This document shows, in pieces, positions 8,493-18,897 of a stretch of DNA of 64,000 nucleotides. The notes beneath the pieces were generated by a model. The model was not told where the DNA came from. It did no database searches and worked only from the letters and a program-made list of their open reading frames with translations. The translations under genes were made by a program, and so were the position numbers. Numbering within the stretch: the stretch's first letter is position 1; every line of letters starts with the position of its first letter. Origin of the DNA: Cephaloticoccus sp. (GTDB taxonomy: Bacteria > Verrucomicrobiota > Verrucomicrobiia > Opitutales > Opitutaceae); the NCBI GenBank assembly GCA_030833445.1, contig JAURHD010000002.1, positions 62,001 through 126,000 on the forward strand, written 5' to 3'.

Positions 8493-10685
8493 ATGGCCAC
8501 TCCACACATTGCAAATGCCCTTCGCCGCGCGCTTCTAATCAAGGTCATCTCCAAACCCGCCCCCAGCCGGGAGGACTTGGATTCGGTGATTGAGCTGACC
8601 GCCTCGAAGGTGGTGGAGGCCCTGCAGGCCCAATCGATGACGTTCTACCTCGTCGAGGGCAATGACATCACCTTCAAGCATATCTATTACTCGCCCACGC
8701 TCTGGGGTAAGGACAAGGCGAAGGAAACCAAATTTCAGGAAACCAAGTCCAAGTTGCTGACCCTCAAGCTGCCCCTTGGCACCGGCAATGTCGGCAAGGT
8801 GATCAAGAGCGGCGACCCGCTTTTCTTCACCAATAACGGTCCTGAGGCAGAGAGCCTCATGTCCATGGCCAAGACCACCGGCTTCGAAGTCAGTTCAATG
8901 CTGACCGTTGCTCTCAAGACCAACATTGTCATCGGCGCCATTCAGGTCCTCAACAAGGAGCCCGCCGCCGGCACGGACGGCCAGTTCACGGACAAGGACC
9001 TCACCCTCTTGCAGGAAGTCGCCGAATACTCCTCCACGCTGATCCAGCGCATGGTGGATCCAAAATTCAAGCTCGGACCCGATGACACGGCGCGGTTCAT
9101 CGCCAAGCTCACCGACCTGCCACTTGTCACCACCATCGAGGAAATCGAGATCGACGAAAAACTCGTCGAGGTAACCGGCGACGCGATCATGCGCCGCGAA
9201 GGCATTTTCCCGCACAAACAGACCACGCCCAACTCAGTCTGTGTGTTGATGACCAACCCGCTTGATTACGCCAAACGGGAATCCTTCTCGCAGGCGACTG
9301 ACATGCACATCGACGAGGTGCATGTCATTTCCGCCACTCTTTTCGAATCCCTGCTCAAGAAATTCTTCAAGGAGACCAAGGCGGCCAGCGCCGGATCCGA
9401 CGATGTGGATATCAGCTCCGTCGCCGATGTAATCAGCTCGGCCTACGAGGACAGCGGCGGTGCCGGCGGTGACTTGAAAGCCGGTGATCTGGAGAGTGAG
9501 GACTCCGCGCCCATCATCCAATTGACCAACCGCATTATTGAGGATGCCTACGTCTGCGGAGCCTCCGATATACACATCGAACCGCAGGAAAAGGAGCTGA
9601 TGGTCCGTTACCGCATCGACGGTCTCTGTCAGGAAAAGCTCCGCCTGCCCAAGCAAGTCGCCAACGCACTGGTCACCCGCCTCAAGATCATGTGCAACCT
9701 CGACATCGCTGAGCGTCGGTTGCCGCAGGATGGTCGTATCGTTTTCAAGAAATACACGAAGAAGAACATGGACATCGACCTTCGCGTCGCCACCGGACCG
9801 ATGAAGGACGGCGAAAAGGTGGTCATGCGTATTCTCGACAAATCCAAGTCCACCCTGCCCCTGCCTGCGCTGGGATTCTCGGAGGAGAACCTCAAGAAAT
9901 ACCGCGAGTGCATCCAGCAACCCTACGGCATGATCCTGCACTGCGGGCCGACCGGCTCCGGCAAGTCCATGACGCTCTACTCGGCGCTCGGCGAAGTGAA
10001 CACCCCCGACGTCAACATCCAGACGGCGGAGGACCCCATCGAATACACCCTCACCGGCATCAACCAGATGCAGATGAGCCGCGCGATCGGCCTCACCTTC
10101 GCCCGCGCCCTGCGCTGCTATCTGCGTATGGACCCCGACATCATTCTCGTGGGTGAAATTCGTGACGAAGAAACCGCCCAGATCGCGGTCGAGGCCGCAC
10201 TTACCGGTCACTTGCTCGTCTCGACCCTCCACACCAATGACGCGCCTTCCACCGTCAACCGTATCGGCGAGATGGGCGTCGAGCCGTTCAACATTTCCGC
10301 CTCACTCGTCTGCGTGTGCGCCCAGCGTCTGCTGCGCCGCGTGTGCAAGAATTGCAAACAACCCTACAAGCCGGAGGGCCGTGAGGCCATGCTGCTGACC
10401 AAGGCGATCGAATGGGAGGGTGAAATTTTCAAGGCCAACCCGCAGGGCTGCCCGATGTGCAACGGCACCGGTTACAAGGGTCGCGTCGGCATCCACGAAT
10501 TGATGACGAATTCCGAGGAATTGACCGAAGGCATCAATAAGGAGGTCGAGGTCGCCCAGTTGAAGCGCATCGCGATGAAGAACGGCATGAAGACCCTTCA
10601 CCAAGACTCGATGCTCAAGGTCAAGATGGGCCTGACCACGATCGAGGAAGCCCTCGCGAACGTCCCGCCGGATTTGATCCTCTAA
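8493..10685 (+). CDS. GAF-domain PilB/GspE family secretion/pilus ATPase
   Basis: Assembly ATPase of the type IV pilus / type II secretion superfamily, 730 residues. Domains in order: a GAF-like domain (about 20-190, from [13 protein letters not shown] to [12 protein letters not shown]), a T2SSE_N/MshEN-like linker domain (about 200-290), a low-complexity linker (300-335), and the ATPase core. Walker A is GPTGSGKS near 485-492, and Walker B with the Asp/His boxes is [12 protein letters not shown] near 551. Paired CxxC zinc motifs are VCKNC (~617) and CPMC (~653). The GAF domain at the N terminus suggests ligand control. No pilin, PilC or secretin gene neighbours it, so pilus versus secretion cannot be separated. 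Confidence 0.92.
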   Translation: MATPHIANALRRALLIKVISKPAPSREDLDSVIELTASKVVEALQAQSMTFYLVEGNDITFKHIYYSPTLWGKDKAKETKFQETKSKLLTLKLPLGTGNVGKVIKSGDPLFFTNNGPEAESLMSMAKTTGFEVSSMLTVALKTNIVIGAIQVLNKEPAAGTDGQFTDKDLTLLQEVAEYSSTLIQRMVDPKFKLGPDDTARFIAKLTDLPLVTTIEEIEIDEKLVEVTGDAIMRREGIFPHKQTTPNSVCVLMTNPLDYAKRESFSQATDMHIDEVHVISATLFESLLKKFFKETKAASAGSDDVDISSVADVISSAYEDSGGAGGDLKAGDLESEDSAPIIQLTNRIIEDAYVCGASDIHIEPQEKELMVRYRIDGLCQEKLRLPKQVANALVTRLKIMCNLDIAERRLPQDGRIVFKKYTKKNMDIDLRVATGPMKDGEKVVMRILDKSKSTLPLPALGFSEENLKKYRECIQQPYGMILHCGPTGSGKSMTLYSALGEVNTPDVNIQTAEDPIEYTLTGINQMQMSRAIGLTFARALRCYLRMDPDIILVGEIRDEETAQIAVEAALTGHLLVSTLHTNDAPSTVNRIGEMGVEPFNISASLVCVCAQRLLRRVCKNCKQPYKPEGREAMLLTKAIEWEGEIFKANPQGCPMCNGTGYKGRVGIHELMTNSEELTEGINKEVEVAQLKRIAMKNGMKTLHQDSMLKVKMGLTTIEEALANVPPDLIL

Positions 10686-10692
10686 GAGCAAA

Positions 10693-10731
10693 CCGCCGGC
10701 ATGCCCGATCGGCTTGGCATTTGCCCGGCGG
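10693..10731. terminator. Hairpin between convergent genes
   Basis: Arms CCGCCGG (10693-10699) and CCGGCGG (10725-10731) with an inner TGCC/GGCA pairing (10702-10705 with 10716-10719). It sits between the stop codons of the PilB/GspE ATPase gene and the convergent TPR gene, so it may terminate both. There is no adjacent T-run, so the call is tentative. Confidence 0.4.
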
Positions 10732-10790
10732 CTGATCATGCCGGCGATGCCCGAATAATTGCATCAGCTGGATGCGCCGACACTGACGGC

Positions 10791-12740
10791 CTACTTGGCG
10801 GCCGGGGTTGCCCCGGCATCCACCGTTTCGGGTTTGCTGGTCCAGTCTTCCAGATAACGGCGAGCCAGCGCGTGGGATGGCATCTTGCGCGTTACTTCGC
10901 GCAGTAAGAGCACAGCCACTTCCGTATCCCCCTTGTTGTGCAACTCCACCGCATAATCGACCACGATCTGCGAGCGCGCCAGTGAGCCATCCAACAGCAA
11001 CCGAGCAGCCAAATTCATTTCCAACAATGCCTGGGCACCGCGTGCCGCGCGCATCTGCCGGCTAAGCACTTCCGTCTCGCGCGACTTCAACCACGATGGA
11101 CGGGCTTGTTGCACATCCCGGATCATACTGGCGACCTGGACCCATTGCCCATCGGCCATCGCCGCATCAACCCGGTCAAAAAACGACTGCTCCACAAAAA
11201 CCGGAGAAACGGTCTTCATCTCCGGGGTGTTTTGGGCTGCGGCTCTCTCGGCTAATACCTTTGCGGCCTTCGTCTTGTCAGCTGCCAGGCTCTGGTTACG
11301 TGGATAACGTCGCTCGGCTTGTGTGATAACTTCCAACGCAACCTCATAGCGTTCGGCGCGCATCAGGGTATCCACGATCATGCGATAGTTTTGAAATACA
11401 TAAAAACGGGATTCGAGATGCTTGAGCAGGGCCACCTGGGGACCATCCGATGCATCAGTTGCAATGTTGGCCAATAATCCGGCAAGTTCCGCCGCATCCA
11501 AATCCTTGGGATTGCGACCCATGGTGCTCATATTGCCCAGCCGACGCGCGGTTTGCAGGGCTCCTTCCCACTCACCCTGTTTCAACTGGGCTTGAGCCAA
11601 GAGCAGAAGATAGGGACGCAGATCATAGCCTTGTTCAGTCGCACGCTGCAAACAGGTCTGCAACATGTCGACCGCGCCGATCTCGGCCAAGGGTTGGGCC
11701 ACCAAAAGCGTGTTGGCAGCATAGCCCCCGAAGCGGAAAAAATAGTCCTCCAAACTCTCACGGGCGGCCTGATCGGCACCGATCAACTTTCGCTGGATGA
11801 CCGCATAGGCATAGGTGCGGGCGTCGGCCGGACTCAGCTCACGCAATTCCTCCAACACGGCGTTCATCTCGTCGACTTGCTTCAGTTCACGATACGCGCG
11901 AACTTGTAACCGAAGAATCTGGGGAGTCGCCCCCGTCTTGGCCCGCCAGTCTTTCAGGTAGGCCATCGCGTCTTTGGCACGATTCAATTCCAGCATCACC
12001 AACACCCGCTGCTCATTAAAAACCACGTTATCCGGGGTCATTTCCAACAAGCTCAGGGCTTCCGCCACCCGTCCTTCCTTGATCAAGGCATTGAGCTTTT
12101 GCTGAAAGAGCCAGTCCCGCTCCTTCTCGGGTAAATCCGCCGGGGGATGATCGAGATAGCGCGCCGTGGCATCGAGCACGCTGGGGTAGTTTTCCGCTTG
12201 GAGGGCGATCGTGAAATAATTGGTGAGGTAGCGTCGGCCGGGATAGCCCGGGGTCACATCCATGCCGTCTTCCAACACCTTGAGGGCCCGGGTGTGTTGC
12301 TGCGCATAATAGTAGAATTCCGCCAAGGCCTATCGTGCCGTCATGGCCTGCGGATACTTGCTCAGGCCGATGCGCAACTTCATTTCCCCATCGGACCAAC
12401 GCTGCGTTTTCAGACTGGCGATGCCCTCATCCAAGTAGCCCAGTCCGCGCTTTTCCTGAATTTCATCCCAGCGCACCGGCAATAAGAGGACGTCGGTATA
12501 GGTCACATAATTATGTTCCTTGCGATCGAGCCAGAGGTAGATGGTCGTGGCCCCGGCCATATACGCCGTGACGGATACCAATAAGCCCAAGAGCAGCACC
12601 CCACGCACGCTGACCGCCAAGCCGGAATCCGGATGACCGGCCTTGCGTTCGTAGAATCCCCACAAGCCAAACCGCCACCGGGCCATCACGACCTTTGAGG
12701 CCCCCCAGATGAATTTTATGCGAGTCGCACGCAGGAACAT
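10791..12740 (-). pseudogene. Membrane-anchored TPR protein interrupted by one in-frame amber codon
   Basis: Two open stretches in the same frame, 12740-12333 and 12329-10791, are separated only by a TAG at 12332-12330. Read through, they give one protein of about 649 residues: a transmembrane segment near residues 44-66 (GVLLLGLLVSVTAYMAG), then continuous TPR-type helical repeats. The repeat unit spans the stop (LSKYPQAMTAR, stop, ALAEFYYYAQQHT), which argues for one original gene. The distal part could only start independently at a TTG two codons after the stop, which is not convincing. A single base change from CAG, AAG or GAG would explain it. It may be a recent nonsense mutation, readthrough, or a base-call error. 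Function unknown; TPRs suggest protein-protein interaction at the membrane. Confidence 0.8.
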
Positions 12741-12746
12741 TGGAAA

Positions 12747-15700
12747 TTATGACTGCGTGGCCGTAACCGCTTCGGCGATGTTCCGCGTGGGAATTTCCGC
12801 CGTGTCCCCTTCGGTGTGGTTGAAGCGCATCGACACCGTCTTGGAAACCCCGCGCTCTTCCATCGTCACCCCATAAATCGCACTGGCGGCGGCCACGGTG
12901 CGCTTGTTGTGGGTGATAATGATGAATTGGGACTCCGAAACGAACTGTTTCAACAAATTGGTGAAACGGCCGATATTGGATTCGTCGAGCGGCGCATCCA
13001 ATTCGTCCAGCAAGCAGAACGGCGACGGCTTCACCATGTAGAGTGCAAAGAGCAGCGCGACCGCCGTCAGCGTCTTCTGTCCACCGGACAATAGCGTAAT
13101 ACTCTTCAACTTGGTCCCGGGTGGTTGCGCCACGATTTCAATTCCGCTTTCGAGGATGTCCTCAGCGGCAATCAGTTCGAGGGCCGCCTTGCCGCCGCCA
13201 AAGAGCGTCTGGAAGGTGTAGGCAAAGTTCTTCTGGATCTGCTCAAAGGTCACTTGGAACTGCTGCTGCGACGTCTGGTTGATTTCATCGATCGCCTTGA
13301 GCAAGTCCGTGCGGGCATTGGTAAGATCATCACACTGGGTCTTGAGGAAGTCATGACGCTGTTTGAGTTCGGCGTATTCCTCGATCGCGACCAAATTGAC
13401 GGCACCCATGCTGTTGAGGCGTTGCCGCAGTGCATCCACCTCGCCCTTGACCTGAGCCCAATCGGTCGCATCCAAAGCGGCCAGATCCGCATCGGTCGGC
13501 TCACCGCGGGCTTCCTTCTGTTTGCGACGGCGCTTGGTCGGTGCTGCCGGCGTATCCGCGGCTACGCCTTCCGATATTTCGCCAGACTCAGCACCCTCGG
13601 ACGGCTGATCACTGACCGCTGATTGCTGGCCGCTGCTCTCAGCCTCATCCTCATCCAGATCGAGTGCCTGGATGCCTTCAGGTTCGTCCTCGGAGCGCCA
13701 CAACAACTGCTTCCAATCGATCTCGGCGATTGGAGTGGAAAATTCCCGTTGCACTTCTTCGGTCAGGAAAGTCATCCGCTGGCGGCTCTCGGCCAAGCGG
13801 ACCTCATGTCGCTGCAATTCGTTTTGCGCGGCTTCGGTGCGCTGACGCAAAGCACTTTGAGTGCCCTCGATCTCGGTGATCTTGCGTTCCAATTCCACCA
13901 GTTCCGCCCGGGCGGCCGCCACATGTTGCTGGGCGACCACCAAGGTCTCGGCGATCTCCCCGGCCTTCGCCTGTTGGGATGAGGATTCAGATGCCAGCTG
14001 ATCAATCTGATCGCTCCAGACCTCGATCTCTTGTTGGCGCTGCACCAACAACTGACCGACTTGCTCCTGGCGCCGTTGCATCTCATCAAGACCGCGATCC
14101 AGCACTTCAACCTTCTGGCGATGTTCGGCCAGTTCGAGGCGGGCCTGCGCAAGGGTCTCGCGCTTCACATCCCGCTCGGTGCGAATTTCGCCGAGTCGCG
14201 ACTCCAACCGCTGGATGGTTTCGCGTTGGGTGTTGGCCGACGCTTCAGCCTGTTGTAGTCCGGTTTGCGCCTTCTCCCAGCGTTCATGCGCCTCATTGCG
14301 CACCCGTTCCAGTGAAACCAATTCAGTTTCCATGCGCGCCACCCGCTGCGTAATTTCTTCCACCGAACGCTGAGCATTCTTCTGCTCGGCCTGCACCCCG
14401 GCGACACTTTGCGTAATAGTTAAGACCGCGGCGCGCTTCTCTTCCAAGGTGGCTTCCGCCGTTGTCAACCGGGTGTTGATACCCTCGATGACTAATCGTT
14501 GGTCGTCGTGCGCCTTTTGTTCATCCGCCAAAGCCCGGGCCGTTTCACGGAGGTCAATCTCGCGCTGCACGATACTGTTGGCCGATTTCTTACTGCTGTG
14601 ATGGCCACCGTAGACCAGCCCGCGCCGATCCACCAAGTCGCCCTTGCGGGTCGCCACGGCGAGGAAGCTGAAGGTCGGGTTGGCTTTCCAAAATTCCAAG
14701 AAGGCACCGAGGTCATCCGTTACATAACAGGCGGCCAGGATACTTTCAGCTGGATGCGACCCATCCGCTCCGCGCAACGCCACGGAGGCTGAACGCAAAA
14801 ACATCGGTAATTCGATGTTGGCGTTATCCCCTTTGGCGACATCGCCCACATGCAACACCACGGAGCCAATTTCTTCGGCTTCCAACTGGGAAAGGATACG
14901 CTGTGCCGTGGCCAAATCACTCACACTGATGGCCTCGGCGGCCGATCCGAGGATCGCCTCAACCGCCCGGGCATAATCGGGCGCTACCTCAATCCCTTGC
15001 GTGATCGGTGAGGCCTTCGCACCGGCCAGTGCGCCATCGAGCCGGCCCTGCAAAATCGCTTTCGCGCCTTCGCCAAAGCCCTCCCACTTTTCCTGCAATT
15101 GTTGCAGCAACCGCAACCGCGCCGTGCGCTGGGCCAGCCCGCGGTCGATATCCTGCTGCTTGCGCTGGGCCTCGCGGAATTCCGAGGTCAGGTCGGCAAT
15201 CGCCTGCTGGGCGGCGGTCGCTTCGTTGTGCGCACGCGATTTCTCCGCCAAGGCCTCCTCGGCCCTGGTGGTCAACTCGGCCGATAGTTGCTCGGCACTG
15301 GTCTGCTGTTCCCGCACCTGGGCCAATTCCTGCGCGAGGGTCTCGTGCCGGTGCACGCTGGTCTTTTGATCGACCTCATAACCGGAACAATCAGTGCGGA
15401 GTCGTGCCACCGTGCTGTCAAATTGTAGCAACTGAAACTTGGTTTGCTGGAGCTCCTGCTCAATCTTGCTGAGCTCACCCTCGACAATCGCGAGTTCACG
15501 ATTGCGCTGCTGATAGGTGGCATCGCTGCTGCCGAGCAACCCAAGCTGCATTTGCTTGTCCTGCGCGCCGGTATCCGCCTTCGCCGACACTTCGCGCAAC
15601 TGCATTTCCAGTTCACCGAGATTGGTGCGGGAAGATTCCAGCCGGTCTTCCAAACCGGTGCGTTTGATCTTAGCGAGATTGGCTTGGTTTTCGGCGGCTT

Positions 15701-16592
15701 CCTTCTGCGAGCGCAAATCGTAAACCCCTTGCTGGGCATCCTGCACCCGCTGATTGTGTTGGCTGCGCTGCGCCTTCATCTCGTCGACGGAGGTCTGTTG
15801 CGCGTTGAGATCGGTGCGGTGCGCTTCCGCTTCGGTGCGATAAGTCGCCACCTTGGCATCGAGTTCATCCAGCGTCGCCGCAAGCTGGGCGTGTTGATAT
15901 CCGCTCCACGCCAGTGCGAGATGCCGCAGCCGGTGGTTGAGTCGCTTGTAACGCAACGCCTTCGAGGCCTGCCGACGGAGACTGCCGATTTGCCGGCCGA
16001 CTTCACCGATCACATCCGCCACCCGCGCCAGATTCTGCTCGGTCAATGCCAGCTTGTTCATCGCCTCGCGGCGCTGGCTCTTGTATTTCGTGATGCCCGC
16101 AGCTTCTTCGAACACCGCGCGGCGCTCCTCGGGCTTCGAGGAAAGGATCTGGTCGATCTGACCTTGCGCCATGATCGAATAACTCGTCCGGCCCACCCCG
16201 GTATCCATGAATAGCTTGTGGATGTCCTTCAGGCGGCAGGCCTGGCCATTGAAGAAATACTCACTGGCACCGTCCCGATGCACGCGCCGCATGATTTCAA
16301 TCTCATGGAATTCACTGCCGAGCTGTTTCTCGCAATCGGTCAACAGCAGCGACACTTCGCAGATCTGCGAAGGCTTGCGCGTGTCGGCACCCTCAAAGAT
16401 GACGTCCTGCATCTTGCCGCCGCGCAGGGCCTTGGCGCTTTGTTCGCCGAGCACCCAGCGGATGCCGTCAGCGATATTGGACTTGCCGCAGCCATTGGGA
16501 CCAACCACCGCGGTGACACCGGGTTCGAATCGTAGGGTCGTGGAATCTGCGAAGGACTTAAAACCGTGGAGCTTGAGCGCCTTAAGATACAT
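12747..16592 (-). CDS. smc: Chromosome segregation protein SMC
   Basis: Condensin ATPase of 1281 residues that organises and segregates the chromosome. The start MYLKALKLHGFKSFAD is the family start; the frame stays open 18 codons upstream without homology. Walker A is GPNGCGKS (31-38). A long coiled coil follows, then the hinge (about 500-680) and the returning coiled coil. The ABC signature is LLSGGQK near 1169, and Walker B/D-loop is LLDELDAPLDE near 1197. An acidic then basic low-complexity insert at about 965-1050 is unusual and includes a Q-S-A-V-S-D-Q stretch encoded by a heptanucleotide repeat. ScpA/ScpB are not in the window. It is divergent from the MFS exporter gene. Confidence 0.97.
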   Translation of the reverse strand: MYLKALKLHGFKSFADSTTLRFEPGVTAVVGPNGCGKSNIADGIRWVLGEQSAKALRGGKMQDVIFEGADTRKPSQICEVSLLLTDCEKQLGSEFHEIEIMRRVHRDGASEYFFNGQACRLKDIHKLFMDTGVGRTSYSIMAQGQIDQILSSKPEERRAVFEEAAGITKYKSQRREAMNKLALTEQNLARVADVIGEVGRQIGSLRRQASKALRYKRLNHRLRHLALAWSGYQHAQLAATLDELDAKVATYRTEAEAHRTDLNAQQTSVDEMKAQRSQHNQRVQDAQQGVYDLRSQKEAAENQANLAKIKRTGLEDRLESSRTNLGELEMQLREVSAKADTGAQDKQMQLGLLGSSDATYQQRNRELAIVEGELSKIEQELQQTKFQLLQFDSTVARLRTDCSGYEVDQKTSVHRHETLAQELAQVREQQTSAEQLSAELTTRAEEALAEKSRAHNEATAAQQAIADLTSEFREAQRKQQDIDRGLAQRTARLRLLQQLQEKWEGFGEGAKAILQGRLDGALAGAKASPITQGIEVAPDYARAVEAILGSAAEAISVSDLATAQRILSQLEAEEIGSVVLHVGDVAKGDNANIELPMFLRSASVALRGADGSHPAESILAACYVTDDLGAFLEFWKANPTFSFLAVATRKGDLVDRRGLVYGGHHSSKKSANSIVQREIDLRETARALADEQKAHDDQRLVIEGINTRLTTAEATLEEKRAAVLTITQSVAGVQAEQKNAQRSVEEITQRVARMETELVSLERVRNEAHERWEKAQTGLQQAEASANTQRETIQRLESRLGEIRTERDVKRETLAQARLELAEHRQKVEVLDRGLDEMQRRQEQVGQLLVQRQQEIEVWSDQIDQLASESSSQQAKAGEIAETLVVAQQHVAAARAELVELERKITEIEGTQSALRQRTEAAQNELQRHEVRLAESRQRMTFLTEEVQREFSTPIAEIDWKQLLWRSEDEPEGIQALDLDEDEAESSGQQSAVSDQPSEGAESGEISEGVAADTPAAPTKRRRKQKEARGEPTDADLAALDATDWAQVKGEVDALRQRLNSMGAVNLVAIEEYAELKQRHDFLKTQCDDLTNARTDLLKAIDEINQTSQQQFQVTFEQIQKNFAYTFQTLFGGGKAALELIAAEDILESGIEIVAQPPGTKLKSITLLSGGQKTLTAVALLFALYMVKPSPFCLLDELDAPLDESNIGRFTNLLKQFVSESQFIIITHNKRTVAAASAIYGVTMEERGVSKTVSMRFNHTEGDTAEIPTRNIAEAVTATQS
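13601..13628 (-). repeat. Four tandem CAGNNNT heptamers inside smc
   Basis: On the coding strand the units are CAGCAAT, CAGCGGT, CAGTGAT and CAGCCGT, end to end. They encode Q-Q-S-A-V-S-D-Q-P in the low-complexity insert of SMC. Heptanucleotide repeats of this look are common as intergenic repeats in some bacteria; here they lie in a reading frame. The length is four units exactly, with the third position of the block degenerate. Confidence 0.75.
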
Positions 16593-16771
16593 GAAAGTGG
16601 AAAGTGTGGGGGAACCCGTGGAATCCGGGCAAACGCAAAAAATCACGGTTCGGTTTCATGGCGTAAAGGTCCAATTTGAATTCACCCTCAGTTCTTGCCC
16701 GTCCCGATGCGGTCGCGGACCAATTTAGCCCTAAAGTTGATTCCCAGACTTTTCCCCATAGTCATTTCCCC

Positions 16772-18208
16772 GTGTCCGAGACGCCTTCCGCCCAAACTCA
16801 ACGCTTCCTGCCGTGGCTCGTGGCCATCGCGTTGTTTATGGAGAATCTGGACGCGACGGTGCTCAACACCGCCGTCCCGGTCATGGCCACCGATCTCGGC
16901 GTGGCCCCCCTCGCCCTCAAGGCCGTCCTGACCAGCTATACCCTCGCCCTCGCGGTGTTCATCCCGATCAGCGGTTGGATGGCCGACCGGTTCGGCACCC
17001 AGCGCATCTTCATCCAGGCCATCTCGGTCTTCGCCTTGGGTTCGCTGCTGTGCGGCCTGTCGGTCAATGTGCCCATGTTGGTGGTTTCCCGGATCATCCA
17101 AGGCATCGGCGGCGCCATGATGACGCCCATCGCCCGCATCGCCCTCGTGCGCACCTTTCCCCGGTCGGAGCTGCTGCGCACCATGAACTACGTGATCATC
17201 CCGGCCCTGATCGGCCCGATGATCGGCCCTTTTCTCGGCGGTGTGATCGTGCACTGGATGAGCTGGCGGATGATTTTCTTCATCAACCTGCCCATCGCCC
17301 TGCTCGGGTTTGTGATGGGCCGCCGCTTCATGCCGGATTATCAGGACAAGCAGGTCCACCCGATGGACTATACCGGCTTCATGCTCTTCGGCAGCGGCAT
17401 CGCCCTGCTCTCGTATGCGCTGGAGGTCTTCGGCGAGCACACGATGGCGACCGCCAATGTCAGTCTGATCATCGCTCTCTCGCTCGCCGCCCTCGCCGCC
17501 TACGGCTGGCACTCCCGGCGCGTGGAGGCCCCCGTGCTGGCCCTGTCGCTTTTCCAGCTGCGCACCTTCCGCCTGTCCGTGATCGGCGGCTTTCTGACCC
17601 GCATGGGCGTCGGCGGCATGCCTTTTCTACTGCCTCTGCTTTATCAGATCGGGCTCGGCTACCAACCGTGGCAGGCCGGTTTGCTCACCATGCCGACGGC
17701 CGGGGCCGCCATGCTCATGAAAATCAGCAGCCGGCCGCTGCTCCGGATGTTCGGGCATCGCACCATTCTGATCGCCAACACGCTGATGATCGGCGTGGTC
17801 ATCATGCTCTTCACTCTAATCAGACCCGGTTCGCCCATCAGCCTCATCGTCGCACTCGGATTCGCGCAGGGGTTTTTCATGTCGCTGCAATTCACGAGCA
17901 TGAATTCGCTCGTCTACGCCGACATCGACAACCGCGACACCAGCAAGGCCAGCAGCATCGCCAGCACCTCGCAGCAACTCTCGCTGAGTTTCGCCGTCGC
18001 CTTCGCGTCGCTGATCGCAGGCTGGTTCCTGCGCGGTCTGGACCAGACCAACCCGGCCGAAGTCGTGCCCGCCCTGCATCACGCCTTCATCACCATGGGG
18101 ATAATCACGTTGGCCTCCTCCAGCCTCTACTGGTGGCTGCACCTCGACGACGGCAACAACGTCAGCAACCGCAAGTCCCCCACCGTGCCGACAACGGGAA
18201 TACGCTAG
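16772..18208 (+). CDS. MFS exporter, DHA2 (EmrB/QacA-like) family
   Basis: Inner-membrane drug:proton antiporter type protein. The family motif LDATVLNTAVPVMA lies in TM1. TM2 is followed by the loop DRFGTQR, and a motif-C-like stretch IIPALIGPMIGPFLGG lies in TM5, diagnostic of antiporters. About 14 hydrophobic segments fit DHA2. The GTG at 16772 gives 478 residues and places TM1 at residues 12-32; a TTG at 16676 would add 32 polar residues and is less likely. No adaptor (EmrA) or regulator is adjacent, so it probably acts as a single-component exporter. Substrate unknown. Confidence 0.88.
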   Translation: MSETPSAQTQRFLPWLVAIALFMENLDATVLNTAVPVMATDLGVAPLALKAVLTSYTLALAVFIPISGWMADRFGTQRIFIQAISVFALGSLLCGLSVNVPMLVVSRIIQGIGGAMMTPIARIALVRTFPRSELLRTMNYVIIPALIGPMIGPFLGGVIVHWMSWRMIFFINLPIALLGFVMGRRFMPDYQDKQVHPMDYTGFMLFGSGIALLSYALEVFGEHTMATANVSLIIALSLAALAAYGWHSRRVEAPVLALSLFQLRTFRLSVIGGFLTRMGVGGMPFLLPLLYQIGLGYQPWQAGLLTMPTAGAAMLMKISSRPLLRMFGHRTILIANTLMIGVVIMLFTLIRPGSPISLIVALGFAQGFFMSLQFTSMNSLVYADIDNRDTSKASSIASTSQQLSLSFAVAFASLIAGWFLRGLDQTNPAEVVPALHHAFITMGIITLASSSLYWWLHLDDGNNVSNRKSPTVPTTGIR

Positions 18209-18229
18209 GTAGCCACCGACGTGTAAATC

Positions 18230-18271
18230 GTAGGCAATTGTCCGTCTTGTCAGCAATGGACAATTGGCTAC
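18230..18271. repeat. 14-bp imperfect inverted repeat
   Basis: Arms GTAGGCAATTGTCC (18230-18243) and GGACAATTGGCTAC (18258-18271) pair at 13 of 14 positions around a 14-base loop. It lies just after the MFS exporter gene. It lacks a T-run, so it could be a weak terminator, an mRNA end-stabilising hairpin, or a REP-like repeat with a GTAG end. Confidence 0.6.
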
Positions 18272-18381
18272 GTTCCCGTGATAGATGTTGCAGGTAAACG
18301 AACTATCCCTCCGCTTTCGGCTAGCCAGCCGCCCTGACGGTTGGCTTTACGCGTAGGCTGAATAACACTGTTCGCCGAACA

Positions 18382-18849
18382 ATGCCCCGATGGCACATTA
18401 TCCCCTTAGTGATTGCCGCGCTTTTGCTAGGCGGGTGCGACCGGCTGTTCCCGCCCAACCTACATCTTTCACGCCAAGTGTCGTCCCAAGAGATTGTCGG
18501 GACTTGGCTGCTTGCCTCGCACACGATGGAGCTGGCGAAGAATGACGGATATGCCCCTCCCGTTGGTCGCACGCACGAGATTGTCTTTCGCGCGGACGGG
18601 ACCTGCCAATTTAGCTCTATCACTGAATTCGGACACAAAGTAGATTTCCTAGACGCGGCGGGCACGTGGAAGCTCGAACACGACACCGGCATACCGAGCC
18701 AAAAGAAAAGGAAGAATGAAGTGAGCATCCGGATCAAAGATCGTGGCATCAGCCTATACCTCATCGAAGAAAGGGGGCACCTGCTGCTTTGGGATTTCTG
18801 GGGCGACCCGGACGAATGGACGCTCCTCCGCTATGAAAAGAAAGGCTAA
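18382..18849 (+). CDS. Small predicted lipoprotein of unknown function
   Basis: A 155-residue protein starting MPRWHIIPLVIAALLLGGCD, a clear lipoprotein signal with lipobox LGGC and the modified cysteine at residue 19. The mature part has a beta-rich pattern: VGTWLLASHTMEL, HEIVFRADGTCQF, AGTWKLEHDTG and a W-rich end GHLLLWDFWGDPDEWTLLRYE. This resembles lipocalin-like or META/NlpE-like small lipoproteins built from repeated G-T-W strands, but no specific family is recognised. It stands alone between hairpin-bearing spacers, so it is probably a separate transcription unit. Confidence 0.78.
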   Translation: MPRWHIIPLVIAALLLGGCDRLFPPNLHLSRQVSSQEIVGTWLLASHTMELAKNDGYAPPVGRTHEIVFRADGTCQFSSITEFGHKVDFLDAAGTWKLEHDTGIPSQKKRKNEVSIRIKDRGISLYLIEERGHLLLWDFWGDPDEWTLLRYEKKG

Positions 18850-18859
18850 CCAACCGCCA

Positions 18860-18897
18860 CAGACAACTCCGGGGAGCTGCGCTCCCCTGCGTGTCTG
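18860..18897 (+). terminator. Nested hairpin after lipoprotein gene
   Basis: An inner stem GGGGAGC (18871-18877) and GCTCCCC (18881-18887) around a TGC loop is enclosed by CAGACA (18860-18865) pairing with TGTCTG (18892-18897). It lies ten bases after the lipoprotein stop. There is no T-run, so Rho-independent termination is uncertain. Confidence 0.5.

Noticed and set aside
10791-12326. Independent gene starting at TTG 12326
   Set aside because: The upstream stretch is in the same frame, one stop codon away, and the TPR repeat spans the gap; a separate start two codons after a stop is unlikely.
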